Positions 35,425-44,424 of a stretch of 64,000 nt of DNA are shown here, one piece after another. Positions within the stretch are counted from its first letter, which is position 1. Each line of letters starts with the position of its first letter. Below the pieces are notes generated by a model, which worked only from the letters and a program-made list of their open reading frames with translations, did not search any database and had not been told where the DNA came from. Source of the stretch: Microbacterium sp. T32. GTDB taxonomy: Bacteria; Actinomycetota; Actinomycetes; Actinomycetales; Microbacteriaceae. The position numbers and the translations under genes are program-made. Location: positions 25,834-89,833 of the forward strand of contig NZ_LQQP01000045.1 of assembly GCF_001619615.1 (NCBI RefSeq), written 5' to 3'.

Positions 35425-36545
35425 GCGCCGGCTCCCAGGACGCGCCCGATCTCCGCTGCTAGGGCGATCGCGCGCGGATCACCGCCGCCGGGCCACGGGC
35501 CGCGCACGATCGTCCACGCGAACGCGACGCCGGTGTCGGGGTCGACGCACGCGAAGCAGCCCGCCGCGCCGTCGTGCCCGAAGGCCCGCGGTCCGCCGAA
35601 CGGCATCGCGGCCGAGGGCTTCTGGAACACGATCCCGTGGGCGCGGTCGTGCTGGCCGAGCACCTCGTCGAAGCCGCGCACCTGCTGCTGCCCGATCGCC
35701 GCGACCGTCTCCGCGGAGAGGAACGGCGCCACTCCCTCGACGCCGGTGACGGCGGCCGCGAGCAGGCGCGCGATGCCGCGGGCGCTCCCCGTCGCCGAGG
35801 TCGCTGGGTGCCCGTAGCCCCAGCTGCGGCGGTCGTTCGCCATGTCGACGCTCGAGCGTCCCGGGCCGAACACGAGGGCGCCGAGGGGCGTGGCGCGGCG
35901 CTCGCCGACCCCGGTCGCGGGCGGGATCATCGGGAGGACGTCGACGCGCCGCGCCTCCTGGTCGGCGGGGAGGCCGAGGAAGAAGTCGACACCGTGCGGC
36001 GCGCGGATCTCCTCCTCGTAGAAGGCGTGCATCGACCGGCCGCTCGCACGCTGCACGAGTTCGGCGCCGAGCGTTCCGATCGTCGTGGCGTGGTAGCCGA
36101 AGGCGCTTCCCGGATGCCAGAACGGCACGCTCGCCGCCAGGCTCGCCGCCGCGGACTCCTGGTCGAGCATGTCGACGAAGTCGAGCGCCGGGGTGGCCTG
36201 GGGGAGTCCGGCCTGGTGCGAGAGCAGCTGGCGCACCGTGACGGCGGCCTTCCCGGACGCGGCGAACTCCGGCCAGTACCGCGCGACCGGGGCGTCGAGG
36301 TCGAGCAGCCCCCGTTCCACCAGCAGGCCGACGGTGATGCCGATCGTGTTCTTCGACACCGAGTAGGGCACGAGGACGCTGTCCTCACCGAGGTGCGGTC
36401 CGCCCCACACGTCCAGCACGGGCGTGCCGCGGTGGAACGCCGCGGCCTGGAACGACAGGTCCGGGTCGGCCGCGAGCGCGGCCTCCAGGCGGTCGCGCGC
36501 GGCCGCGAGGCGCGGGTCGATGGAGCCGTGCAGGAGGCCGGTCAT
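35421..36545 (-). CDS. Serine hydrolase of the beta-lactamase (class C / EstB) fold
   Basis: A 374-residue protein with the class C-like fold. The nucleophile tetrad is Ser62-x-x-Lys65 in PYSVSKN, the YxN-type element is near FGYHATTIG, and the third motif reads FGHDGAAGCFA. Such proteins are usually esterases or carboxypeptidase-like rather than antibiotic resistance enzymes. Its place inside a glycan operon suggests removal of acyl or ester decorations from the imported oligosaccharide. ATG at 36545 overlaps the GH3 stop; an upstream extension inside GH3 is rejected. Confidence 0.86.
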   Translation of the reverse strand: MTGLLHGSIDPRLAAARDRLEAALAADPDLSFQAAAFHRGTPVLDVWGGPHLGEDSVLVPYSVSKNTIGITVGLLVERGLLDLDAPVARYWPEFAASGKAAVTVRQLLSHQAGLPQATPALDFVDMLDQESAAASLAASVPFWHPGSAFGYHATTIGTLGAELVQRASGRSMHAFYEEEIRAPHGVDFFLGLPADQEARRVDVLPMIPPATGVGERRATPLGALVFGPGRSSVDMANDRRSWGYGHPATSATGSARGIARLLAAAVTGVEGVAPFLSAETVAAIGQQQVRGFDEVLGQHDRAHGIVFQKPSAAMPFGGPRAFGHDGAAGCFACVDPDTGVAFAWTIVRGPWPGGGDPRAIALAAEIGRVLGAGA

Positions 36546-38968
36546 CCCTCGACCTCCCACGCCACGGAGAGCGGCGTCTCCGCGACGGACGCTCCCACGC
36601 GCAGCGTGTAGGTCCCGGATTCGACCTCCCACCCGGCATCCCAGTGGGCCAGTCGGCGACGGGGCACGGACACGCGCGCGGTCACCGTCTCACCGGCATC
36701 CGCGCGGACGGCGGCGAAACCGACGAGCCACCGGACGGGACGGTCGACCGTGGATGCCGCGCGCTCGGCGTACACCTGGACGACCTGGCCGCCGGCGCGC
36801 GCCCCGGCGTTGGTGAGCGTCACGACGACGTCGTCGCCGTCGCGCTCGGCGCCGTCCCACGCCCAGGTGGTGTACCCCAGGCCGTGACCGAACGGGAAGG
36901 CCGGACGGACTCCGGACTTCAGCCACGCGCGGTATCCGATGTGAATGCCTTCGCTGTAGCGCAGCACGCCGTCCCGGGGCGTCACGTCCTGGACGGGGAC
37001 GTCCGCGAGCGTGGCGGGCCACGTCGTGGGGAGGCGTCCGCCGGGCTCGGCGGCACCGGTGAGGACGTCGGCGAGGGCGGTGCCGAACTCCTGGCCGCCG
37101 AAGTAGCCCTGGACGATGGCCGCGACGTCGCCCGCCCACGGCAGCACGACGGGGGAACCGGCGTTGACGATCACGACGGTGCGCGGATTGGCGGCGACCA
37201 CGGCGCGCACGAGGTCGTCCTGCCGCCCCGGGAGGTCGAGCGACTCGCGGTCGTAGCCCTCGGACTCGACCTTGGAGTTGGTGCCGACCACGACGACGGC
37301 GACATCGGCCGCGGCGGCCGCGGCGGCCGCGCGGGCGATGAGCTCGTCGGCATCCGTGTTCTCCGGGGCGATGCCGAGCGTGACGCTCATCGCGCCGGGG
37401 ATGCCGGCCTCGTCGTTCCGCGCGAACTCGGCGCGGACGGCGATCTCGCGCCCCGCCTCCGTACGGACCGCGACGGTGAGCGACGGCGGGTTCAGGAACG
37501 CGGCCCCGAGATCGGTCCCGGCGAGGACGGGGGTGTCGTCGAGGACGAGGGCGCCGTCGAGGAAGAGACGGCCCGCGTTCGCGCCGGCGAAGCCGAGCTG
37601 GATCTCGCCGCTCGTCTCGGGCGTGTAGACGGTCTCGAGAACGACGGTGCGCGACTGCGCGATCGGGGCGTCGCCGCCGAACCACACCAGCGCGGTCGCC
37701 CGGCGGTCCTCGGCGTAGAGGTCGCGACCGTCCTCGCCGACGAACGTCACCCGCATCCCGGGGTCCCCGGTCGCGGGGTTGCGCAGCTGCGCGAGCGGGA
37801 TCTCGGCCACGCCCTCCTGCACGACGGCGCCGAGCTCGTAGGTGACGCGGTCGGATCCGTAGGCGCGGCGCAGGCCGTCGAGGGGCGAGACGATGCGCTC
37901 GGGCACGACCGTCGCGCTGCCGCCGCCCTGCGTGCGGGCGTCGCGGGCGTTCTGGCCGATGACGGCGATCGAGCCGATCGTCGAGGGGTCGAGGGGCAGG
38001 ATGCCGTCGTTGGCGAGCAGCACCGTGCCGGCGACCGCCGACTCGCGCGCGAAGGCCGTGGCATCCAGGGGAGCGGGCTCGATCGCGGGGGCGTCGCCCA
38101 GCGCTCCGACGCGCTCGGCCAGGAGCAGCATGCGCAGGACCTTGCGGTCGAGGTCGGCCTCGGGGACGCGTCCGTCGCGGACGGCGTCGGCGAGATCCGC
38201 CCACGCCGGAGCGGGGCCCGGCATGGCCAGGTCCTGCGAGGCGGTGGCGGCGTCCAGCGAGCGCACTGCGGTCCAGTCGCTCATGACGACGCCGTCGAAG
38301 CCCCACTCGGAGTTCAGCGGCGTCTCGAGGAGGTCGTTCTCGGTCATCGTCACGCCGTCGACGGAGTTGTACGCGCTCATGATCGACCAGGCGCCGGCTT
38401 CCACGGCACGTTCGAACGGCGCGAGGTACAGCTCGCGCAGAGCGCGCTCGTCGACCTGCACGTCGACCGTGAAGCGGTCGGTCTCGGAGTCGTTCGCGAC
38501 GTAGTGCTTCGGCGTGGCGGCGACGCCGTTGTCCTGCAGGCCGCGGACATAGGCCGCACCGAGTTCCGCGGAGAGCTCCGGGTCCTCGCTCAGGCACTCG
38601 AAGTGTCGGCCGCCGAGCGGTGAGCGGTGCAGGTTGATCGTCGGTCCGAGCACGACGTCGACGCCCTTGCGACGCGCCTCCGCGGCGGCGGCCGCGCCGT
38701 AGCGGTAGGCGAGCTCGACGTCCCACGAGGCCGCGAGGGCCGAGCCGGACGGCATGTTCAGCGACGGCTCGCGCTCGTCCCACCGCGGCCCGCGCACCCC
38801 GGCGGGACCGTCCGACAGGGTCATGGCCCGCAGACCGATCTCCGGCAGCGGAACCGTCGTCCAGAAGTCGGCGCCCTGCACGAGGGCCGCCTTCTGCTCG
38901 AGGGTCAGCTTCTCCAGGAGGGGGAGGAGGTGGGCGGTCGTGGGCGCGGCGACAGAAGGCAGGGTCAC
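36542..38968 (-). CDS. GH3 beta-glucosidase with PA14 insert
   Basis: An 808-residue GH3 enzyme. TIM barrel with LSDGPAGVRGPRWDE, VDVVLGPTINLHRSPLGGRHFECLSEDP, PKHYVANDSE and nucleophile Asp231 in VVMSDWTAVRS; then the sandwich domain, a PA14-like insert (about residues 385-510: LVWFGGDAPIAQSRTV, YTPETSGEIQLGFAGANAGRLFLDG), and a fibronectin-like C-terminus. This is the architecture of BglB/DesR-type beta-glucosidases that act on plant glycosides and macrolide glucosides. The start is GTG at 38968. It follows the Opp-type ATPase gene after 51 bases. Confidence 0.94.
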   Translation of the reverse strand: MTLPSVAAPTTAHLLPLLEKLTLEQKAALVQGADFWTTVPLPEIGLRAMTLSDGPAGVRGPRWDEREPSLNMPSGSALAASWDVELAYRYGAAAAAEARRKGVDVVLGPTINLHRSPLGGRHFECLSEDPELSAELGAAYVRGLQDNGVAATPKHYVANDSETDRFTVDVQVDERALRELYLAPFERAVEAGAWSIMSAYNSVDGVTMTENDLLETPLNSEWGFDGVVMSDWTAVRSLDAATASQDLAMPGPAPAWADLADAVRDGRVPEADLDRKVLRMLLLAERVGALGDAPAIEPAPLDATAFARESAVAGTVLLANDGILPLDPSTIGSIAVIGQNARDARTQGGGSATVVPERIVSPLDGLRRAYGSDRVTYELGAVVQEGVAEIPLAQLRNPATGDPGMRVTFVGEDGRDLYAEDRRATALVWFGGDAPIAQSRTVVLETVYTPETSGEIQLGFAGANAGRLFLDGALVLDDTPVLAGTDLGAAFLNPPSLTVAVRTEAGREIAVRAEFARNDEAGIPGAMSVTLGIAPENTDADELIARAAAAAAAADVAVVVVGTNSKVESEGYDRESLDLPGRQDDLVRAVVAANPRTVVIVNAGSPVVLPWAGDVAAIVQGYFGGQEFGTALADVLTGAAEPGGRLPTTWPATLADVPVQDVTPRDGVLRYSEGIHIGYRAWLKSGVRPAFPFGHGLGYTTWAWDGAERDGDDVVVTLTNAGARAGGQVVQVYAERAASTVDRPVRWLVGFAAVRADAGETVTARVSVPRRRLAHWDAGWEVESGTYTLRVGASVAETPLSVAWEVEG

Positions 38969-39019
38969 GATGTTCTTTCCGGGTGCGAAGGGGAGGAGTC
39001 GGGCAGGATGCCGGGGCGG

Positions 39020-39853
39020 TCAGGCCGATGCGGCGAGGAGCGCACGGCGGGCGGAGCGGCGCTCCTCCTGCCGGTCGGGGTCCGGGACGGGCGCGGCCAT
39101 GAAGAGTCGCTGTGTGTACGGGTGCTCGGGCTGGGACGTCACGCGGTCGGCGGGACCGGTCTCGACGATCTCGCCCTTGTACATCACGGCGACGCGGTGG
39201 CTGATGTGCCGCACGACGGCGAGGTCGTGCGTGACGAAGAGGTAGGCCACCCCGGTGCGGTTCTGGATGTCGATGAACAGGTCGAGCACGCGCGCCTGCG
39301 TCGACAGGTCGAGAGCGGAGACGGGCTCGTCGCACACGATGAGCCTGGGCCGCAGGGCCAGCGCGCGGGCGATCGCGATGCGCTGACGCTGTCCGCCGGA
39401 GAACTCGCGCGGGAGGCGGCTGCGCGCGTCCGAGGGGAGACCCACCTGATCGAGCAGGTCGCGCACGCGGGACCGCGCCTCCGACCCGGCCACGCCCGAC
39501 GCCGTGAGGGGCTCGGCGAGGATCTGCTCGATCGTCATCGACGGGTTGAGCGACGAGTACGGGTCCTGGAAGACGACCTGGATCTCCGAGCTCAGCGCGC
39601 GCCGCGCGGCGCGGCCGAGGTGCGAGATGTCGCGGCCGTCGTAGGTGACGGTGCCGCCGCTGACCGGGGCGAGTCCGAGGACCGCCCGCCCGAGCGTCGT
39701 CTTGCCCGAGCCGGACTCGCCGACCAGGCCCATCGTCTCGCCGGGCAGGATGTCGAGCGACACTCCCTTGAGCGCCCGAAAGGGCTGTGCGCGGAAGCCC
39801 TTGCCCGGGTACTCGACGACCAGGTCGTCGACCGTGAGCAGCGGAGCGGTCAT
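39020..39853 (-). CDS. ABC transporter ATP-binding protein (OppF/DppF type)
   Basis: A 277-residue cytosolic ATPase. Walker A GESGSGKTT (45-53), Q-loop VVFQDPYSSLNP, signature FSGGQRQRIAIARAL, Walker B RLIVCDEPVSALD and switch VTHDLAVV are intact. The C-terminal HPYTQRLF is the oligopeptide/dipeptide-type tail. It pairs with the ATPase half of the upstream fusion protein to drive the importer. It overlaps that gene as ATGA. Confidence 0.94.
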   Translation of the reverse strand: MTAPLLTVDDLVVEYPGKGFRAQPFRALKGVSLDILPGETMGLVGESGSGKTTLGRAVLGLAPVSGGTVTYDGRDISHLGRAARRALSSEIQVVFQDPYSSLNPSMTIEQILAEPLTASGVAGSEARSRVRDLLDQVGLPSDARSRLPREFSGGQRQRIAIARALALRPRLIVCDEPVSALDLSTQARVLDLFIDIQNRTGVAYLFVTHDLAVVRHISHRVAVMYKGEIVETGPADRVTSQPEHPYTQRLFMAAPVPDPDRQEERRSARRALLAASA

Positions 39854-41712
39854 GCCCGTACTCCTTCCTCGGCGCCCAGCGGCGGCCGTGCCGGACCCTC
39901 GTCGAGGATCGCGTCCAGCAGCGCCCGTGTGTACGGGTGCTGCGCTTCGGTGAAGATCGCCCGAACCGGGCCCTGTTCGACGAACACGCCGTTCTGCATG
40001 ACCGTCACGCGGTCGCAGAGGTCGGCGACGACGCCGAAGTTGTGCGTCACGAGCAGCATCGCCATGTGACGTTCCTCCTGGAGGTCGCGCAGCAGGTCGA
40101 GGACCTCGGCCTGCACGGTGACGTCGAGGGCGGTGGTGGGCTCGTCGGCGATGATCAGCTCGGGATCGGTCGAGACGGCGCCGGCGATCAGCACGCGCTG
40201 CGCCATGCCGCCGGAGACCTCGAACGGGTACGCGTCGAACGTGCGCGCCGGGTCGGGGATGCCGACGCGGGCGAGGAGCGCGAGCGCGCGCTCGCGCGCC
40301 TCCTTCTTCGACAGCCCCAGATTCTTGCGCAGCGGCTCGACGAGCTGGCTGCCGATCGTGAAGGACGGGTCGAGGTTGCTCATCGGCTCCTGCGGGATGT
40401 AGGCGATGCGCTTGCCGCGCACGCCGCCGTAGACCTTCTCGTCGGCGTCCGCCAGGTCGGTGCCGTCGAAGAGGATCGAGCCGGCGGTGACCGAGCCGCC
40501 CCGCGGAAGGAGGCCCAGGACGGCGAACGCGGTCTGCGACTTGCCCGAACCGGACTCGCCGATCAGGCCGTGCACCTCGCCGCGGCGGACGTCGAGCGAG
40601 ACGCCGTGGACGACCTCGATGTGCGAGCCGTCCGCCTGGTCGTACCCGACGTGGAGATCGCGGACGCGCAGAAGCGTGTCGGTCGCCTTGCTCCGCGTGT
40701 CGTCGGCGTGGACGATCACGTCGCTCTCGACGATCGGGAGTTCGTCCGGGTCGACGACGTCGCCGCCGCTCAGCGAGACCGAGGTGGTGACGGCCGCGAT
40801 CGAGCCGGTGCGGCTCGACACCGCGCGACGGCGGCGCCGACGCACCGTGACCGTGCGCTCGAGTTCGTCGCGGAGGACGTTGGCCAGCAGCGTCAGCGCG
40901 ATGCAGGTCAGGGCGATCGCGAGCGAGGGCCACACCAGGCCGACGGGGTTCTTGTAGATGTTCTTGAAGGCGTCGGTGAGCATCGATCCCCAGGTGGGGA
41001 CGTTCGCGTCGCCGAGCCCCAGGAACTCGAGCCCCGACTGGATCGCGATCGCGATGCCCGAGACGATCGCCGCCTGGATGATGATGGGCGCCCGCACGAC
41101 CGACAGCACGTGCCGGCCGATGATGCGCGCGTCGCTCAGTCCCGACACGCGGGCCGCGTCGACGTAGAGCTCGCCGCGCACGGCCGTGACCGAGGCGAAG
41201 ACGAGGCGGAAGAAACCGGGGGAGAGCAGGATGCCGAAGATGACCATCGACAGCCACACCGAGGGTCCGAGCACGGCGCGCGCGGCGAGCAGCACGACGA
41301 TGCCGGGGAGGGCCATGGTCAGCTCGGTGACCCACGTCGCGACGGTGTTGAACCAGCCCTGGTAGTACCCGGCGACGAGGCCGCTGACCACGCCGATCAG
41401 GACGGCCACGGCGACCGCGACGAGGGCGGCCGCGATGCTCGTCTGCGTCGCCGCGAGCAGGCGCGACAGCACGTCGCGACCGCTCCCGTCGGTGCCCAGG
41501 AGGTGCGCGGGGCTCGGTCCGGACAGGATGCTGCGGATGTCGGCGAAGTTCGGGTCCTGCGGGGCCACGAGCGGACCGATGAAGGTCAGGACGACGACGA
41601 TCGCGAGGAAGACCAGGGACACCAGGCCGACCGGCCGGCGGACGAGCCGACGGAACAGCGCGACCCGGACGGGGGCGACGGGAACGGCGGGAGGGACGGC
41701 GATGGCGGTCAT
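39850..41712 (-). CDS. OppC-OppD fusion: ABC permease plus ATP-binding protein
   Basis: A 620-residue fusion. Residues about 15-285 are a DppC/OppC-type permease (LLGTDGSGRDVLSRLL, EAA-like loop YVDAARVSGLSDARIIGRHVL, six helices). A basic linker (RRRRRR, 291-296) and acidic spacer lead to a complete ATPase: Walker A GESGSGKSQT (385-394), QEPMSNLDP, VSGGMAQRVLIAGA (signature), LIIADEPTTALD and VTHNFGV, with the HPYTRALLDA tail. Such permease/ATPase fusions are known in actinobacteria. The downstream genes suggest that it imports oligosaccharides rather than peptides, as several Opp-like systems do. Confidence 0.93.
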   Translation of the reverse strand: MTAIAVPPAVPVAPVRVALFRRLVRRPVGLVSLVFLAIVVVLTFIGPLVAPQDPNFADIRSILSGPSPAHLLGTDGSGRDVLSRLLAATQTSIAAALVAVAVAVLIGVVSGLVAGYYQGWFNTVATWVTELTMALPGIVVLLAARAVLGPSVWLSMVIFGILLSPGFFRLVFASVTAVRGELYVDAARVSGLSDARIIGRHVLSVVRAPIIIQAAIVSGIAIAIQSGLEFLGLGDANVPTWGSMLTDAFKNIYKNPVGLVWPSLAIALTCIALTLLANVLRDELERTVTVRRRRRRAVSSRTGSIAAVTTSVSLSGGDVVDPDELPIVESDVIVHADDTRSKATDTLLRVRDLHVGYDQADGSHIEVVHGVSLDVRRGEVHGLIGESGSGKSQTAFAVLGLLPRGGSVTAGSILFDGTDLADADEKVYGGVRGKRIAYIPQEPMSNLDPSFTIGSQLVEPLRKNLGLSKKEARERALALLARVGIPDPARTFDAYPFEVSGGMAQRVLIAGAVSTDPELIIADEPTTALDVTVQAEVLDLLRDLQEERHMAMLLVTHNFGVVADLCDRVTVMQNGVFVEQGPVRAIFTEAQHPYTRALLDAILDEGPARPPLGAEEGVRA

Positions 41713-42650
41713 GCGAGTCGCACCTTCGGGTTGAGGGCCGCCTGGGCCAGGTCGATGAGGAGGTTGACGACGACGACGATGATCGCGAAGGCGATCACCA
41801 GGCCCATGACGACCGGGATGTCGCCGAGGGTCGTCGCGCGGACGCTCAGCTGCCCCATGCCCGGGATCGCGAAGATCTGCTCGACGATGACGGCGCCGCC
41901 GAGGAGCCCCACGAACTGCACGGCGAGGACCGCGAGCGCCGGACCGCCGGCGTTGCGGAGCACATGCGTGTAGATGACGGAGCGCTCGCTGAGACCGCGG
42001 GAGCGGAGCGTGCGGACGTAGTCGCGCGACGTGGCATCCAGGACGGACCCGCGGACCTGCTGAGCCACCGTCGCGATCGCGCCGATCGAGAGCGCGGCGA
42101 TGGGGAGGATCACGGAGGAGAGCCAGCCGGTCACGGAGGTCGTGATCGGCGTGAAGCCGGTCGCCTTGAACCAGCCGAGGTTCACCGCGAAGACCAGGAC
42201 CAGGACGAGGGCGATCAGGAAGCCCGGGACGGCGAAACCGACGAGCGAGAGGAACTGCACCGTGGCATCCACCGCCCCTCCGCGGCGTGCGGCGAGGACG
42301 CCCAACAGCACGGAGAGGATGGCGGACACGAGCGTGGCGCCGATCACGATCGAGAGCGTCACCCCGAGGCGTCCGGAGACGCTCGTCGAGACGAGCTCGC
42401 CGTTGAACCAGCTCCGTCCGAGGTTGCCGGTCAGTGCGGAGCCGACCCAATCGGTGTATTGCGTCCACAGCGGCCGATCGAGACCGAGCTCCGCGGTCTT
42501 CTTGGCCACGGTCTCGGCGGTGGCGGTCTCGCCCAGGATGCGGCGGGCGATGTCCCCGCCCGCGGCGTAGAGGAGCGTGAAGGCCAGCAGGGAGATGACG
42601 GCGACGAGGACGACGCCGGACAGGAGCCGGCGCACGATGAATGCGAACAT
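41709..42650 (-). CDS. ABC transporter permease (OppB/DppB type)
   Basis: A 313-residue inner-membrane permease with six helices. N-terminal MFAFIVRRLLSGVVLVAVISLLAF and ELGLDRPLWTQYTDWV are typical of DppB. The ATPase-contact loop reads YVRTLRSRGLSERSVIYTHVLRNA and the C-terminal EQIFAIPGMGQL is diagnostic. ATG at 42650 follows GAGGGA. A strong hairpin lies between it and the binding-protein gene. It overlaps the fusion gene as ATGA. Confidence 0.94.
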   Translation of the reverse strand: MFAFIVRRLLSGVVLVAVISLLAFTLLYAAGGDIARRILGETATAETVAKKTAELGLDRPLWTQYTDWVGSALTGNLGRSWFNGELVSTSVSGRLGVTLSIVIGATLVSAILSVLLGVLAARRGGAVDATVQFLSLVGFAVPGFLIALVLVLVFAVNLGWFKATGFTPITTSVTGWLSSVILPIAALSIGAIATVAQQVRGSVLDATSRDYVRTLRSRGLSERSVIYTHVLRNAGGPALAVLAVQFVGLLGGAVIVEQIFAIPGMGQLSVRATTLGDIPVVMGLVIAFAIIVVVVNLLIDLAQAALNPKVRLA

Positions 42651-42668
42651 GTGTGGTCCCTCGGGGCG

Positions 42669-42705
42669 GACCGGGCCCACCCGATGCGTGCGGGTGGGCC
42701 CGGTC
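42669..42705 (-). terminator. Hairpin between binding-protein and permease genes
   Basis: Perfect 15-base arms (GACCGGGCCCACCCG at 42669-42683, complement at 42691-42705) with a 7-base loop, in the 61-base gap after the binding-protein stop. It has no T tract. It probably stabilises the upstream mRNA end or partly stops transcription, giving more binding protein than permease. Confidence 0.75.
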
Positions 42706-42711
42706 GGTGGG

Positions 42712-44238
42712 TCAGTTCTTCGGCGAGAAGTCGAAGATCGACGGGTAGGCGTTGGTCGGCCAGAACTCGAGGTTCGTGTTCGGGTCGGTGGCGAAGGTGC
42801 CCTGCACGCGGAAGAACGGGGCGAACCAGGCCTGGTCGACGATGTACTTGTTGAGCTCCTTGAGGGCGGCGTCGGACTCCGCCTGCGAGCCGGTCTGGAT
42901 CGTCGAGATGAGCGCGTCGACCTTCGGGTCCTCCGACTTGAAGGGGTTGAAGGTGGCGTTCGGCGCGATCATGAAGTTGATCAGCTGCCAGTCCGGGTTC
43001 TGCTCGAGCGCCATCCACGTCGCCGGGAACTTCGGCGCGAGCATGTCCGCGATGAAGTTGGCCGCACCGGGGTCGGTGTAGTTCACGGTGATGCCGATGT
43101 CGGACAGCTGCTGGGCGACCAGGTCGAACGTCTGCTGGAACGCCGGGGTGGTCGGCATGCTCAGCGTGAACCCGTTCGGGTAGCCGGCGTCGGCGAGGAG
43201 CTTCTTCGCCGCGGCCGGGTCGTACTTGTACGTCGAATCGAGCGACGCGTCGTACGCGACCGAGGTCGCGGGGAAGACCTGCTCGGTGACGGTGCCGTAG
43301 CCGGTCTGCAGCGACTGCAGCAGCGCGTCGCGGTCGAACGCCATGTTGATGGCCTGGCGCACCTTGACGTTGCCGAGCTCGGGCGCCATGGTGCCGGCGC
43401 GGTCGAGCAGCAGGAGTCCCTGGAAGTCGAGCTCGTTGGACTCGATGGTCCAGCCGGCGCCCTCGACCTCGGTGATGGTGTTGTTGTCGGCGACCTTCGC
43501 GCCGTTGAGCTCGCCGGCCTTGATCGCGTTGATCATGGCGGTGGTGTCGTCGAAGACGTTGATCGTGAGCTTGTCGTACTTGACGGCGTCCTTGTTCCAG
43601 TAGTCGGGGTTCGCCGTGTAGTTGTACGTGGTGCCCGTCACCGAGGAGGCGGTGTCGAGGATGTAGGGGCCCGAGCCGACGGGGTTCGTGGACACGTCCG
43701 GGTTGTCGAACGAGGACGGCGCCTCGACCAGGCCGGGCGCGATGGACAGCAGGTTGATGAGCGAGGGGTCCGGCGCCGACTGGGTGATGGTCACCGTGGT
43801 GGCATCCGGGGCGGCGAAGGTCTTGCCGGCGAGCGTCGCGGCCTGCGGCGAGGTGCCGTCGCGGAAGCGCTCGAGGCTCTTGACCACGGCGTCGGCGTCG
43901 AGCTTGGTGCCGTCCGAGAAGGTCACGTCGTCGCGGAGTGTGAGGGTCAGGACGGTGTTGTCCGCGTTGTACTCCCACTCCGTAGCGAGCCAAGGCTCGA
44001 TCTCGCCCTGGGCGTTCTTCTGCAGGATCGTGTCGAACACGGCCTGGAAGAACGGGCTGCGGTTGCCGTACTCGGCGCCGGCGCCGATGTCGTAGCTGGT
44101 CGGCGCGGCGATCGCGCCGAGCGTCAGCTGTCCGCCGCTTCCGTTGCCGCTTCCGCCGCCGGTGTTGTCAGCGGCGCATCCGCTCAGGGTCAGCGCGGCG
44201 ACGACGGCGAGGGCTGCTGTGGCCTTCCATCGGAACAT
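42712..44238 (-). CDS. Solute-binding lipoprotein, family 5 (Opp/Dpp type)
   Basis: A 508-residue SBP_bac_5 protein. Lipoprotein signal WKATAALAVVAALTLSGC with the lipid-bearing Cys at 20, a Gly/Ser linker, then the family pattern: IEPWLATEWEYNADNTVLTLTLRDDVTFSDGTKLDADAVV, NPVGSGPYIL, VRQAINMAFDRDALL. Family 5 proteins bind peptides but also oligosaccharides, as in Thermotoga xylan and mannan systems. Here the glycosidase genes downstream make a glycan ligand likely. ATG at 44238 follows AGGACAAGG. It is the first gene of a ten-gene operon. Confidence 0.93.
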   Translation of the reverse strand: MFRWKATAALAVVAALTLSGCAADNTGGGSGNGSGGQLTLGAIAAPTSYDIGAGAEYGNRSPFFQAVFDTILQKNAQGEIEPWLATEWEYNADNTVLTLTLRDDVTFSDGTKLDADAVVKSLERFRDGTSPQAATLAGKTFAAPDATTVTITQSAPDPSLINLLSIAPGLVEAPSSFDNPDVSTNPVGSGPYILDTASSVTGTTYNYTANPDYWNKDAVKYDKLTINVFDDTTAMINAIKAGELNGAKVADNNTITEVEGAGWTIESNELDFQGLLLLDRAGTMAPELGNVKVRQAINMAFDRDALLQSLQTGYGTVTEQVFPATSVAYDASLDSTYKYDPAAAKKLLADAGYPNGFTLSMPTTPAFQQTFDLVAQQLSDIGITVNYTDPGAANFIADMLAPKFPATWMALEQNPDWQLINFMIAPNATFNPFKSEDPKVDALISTIQTGSQAESDAALKELNKYIVDQAWFAPFFRVQGTFATDPNTNLEFWPTNAYPSIFDFSPKN

Positions 44239-44304
44239 CCTTGTCCTCTTCTCTCTGGCTGGGCTCGGGTGAGTGGCCCTGCCGCGAGAACGTAACACCA
44301 AATA

Positions 44305-44349
44305 CGAGCGGTCGCTAGATTTTCAGACCAAAAAACTAGCGACCGCTAG
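44305..44349. promoter_or_regulatory. Two tandem TetR operator candidates
   Basis: CTAGCGACCGCTAG at 44336-44349 is a dyad with a 2-base centre. CGAGCGGTCGCTAG at 44305-44318 matches its reverse complement at 12 of 14 positions. The centres are 31 bases apart, about three helical turns. They lie in the AT-rich spacer between the Opp-type operon and the TetR gene and should bind the TetR product. Confidence 0.8.
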
Positions 44350-44424
44350 AAATTCGTTGTAGAACGGTTCGTGAGAGGGCTCCCACGCGTCGCGACCGCG
44401 GCGGTGGGGCGTTACGGTGATGCG

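Noticed and set aside
35421..36545. Antibiotic-resistance beta-lactamase
   Set aside because: No signal peptide and a class C-like esterase pattern inside a glycan operon; a deacylase or esterase fits better.
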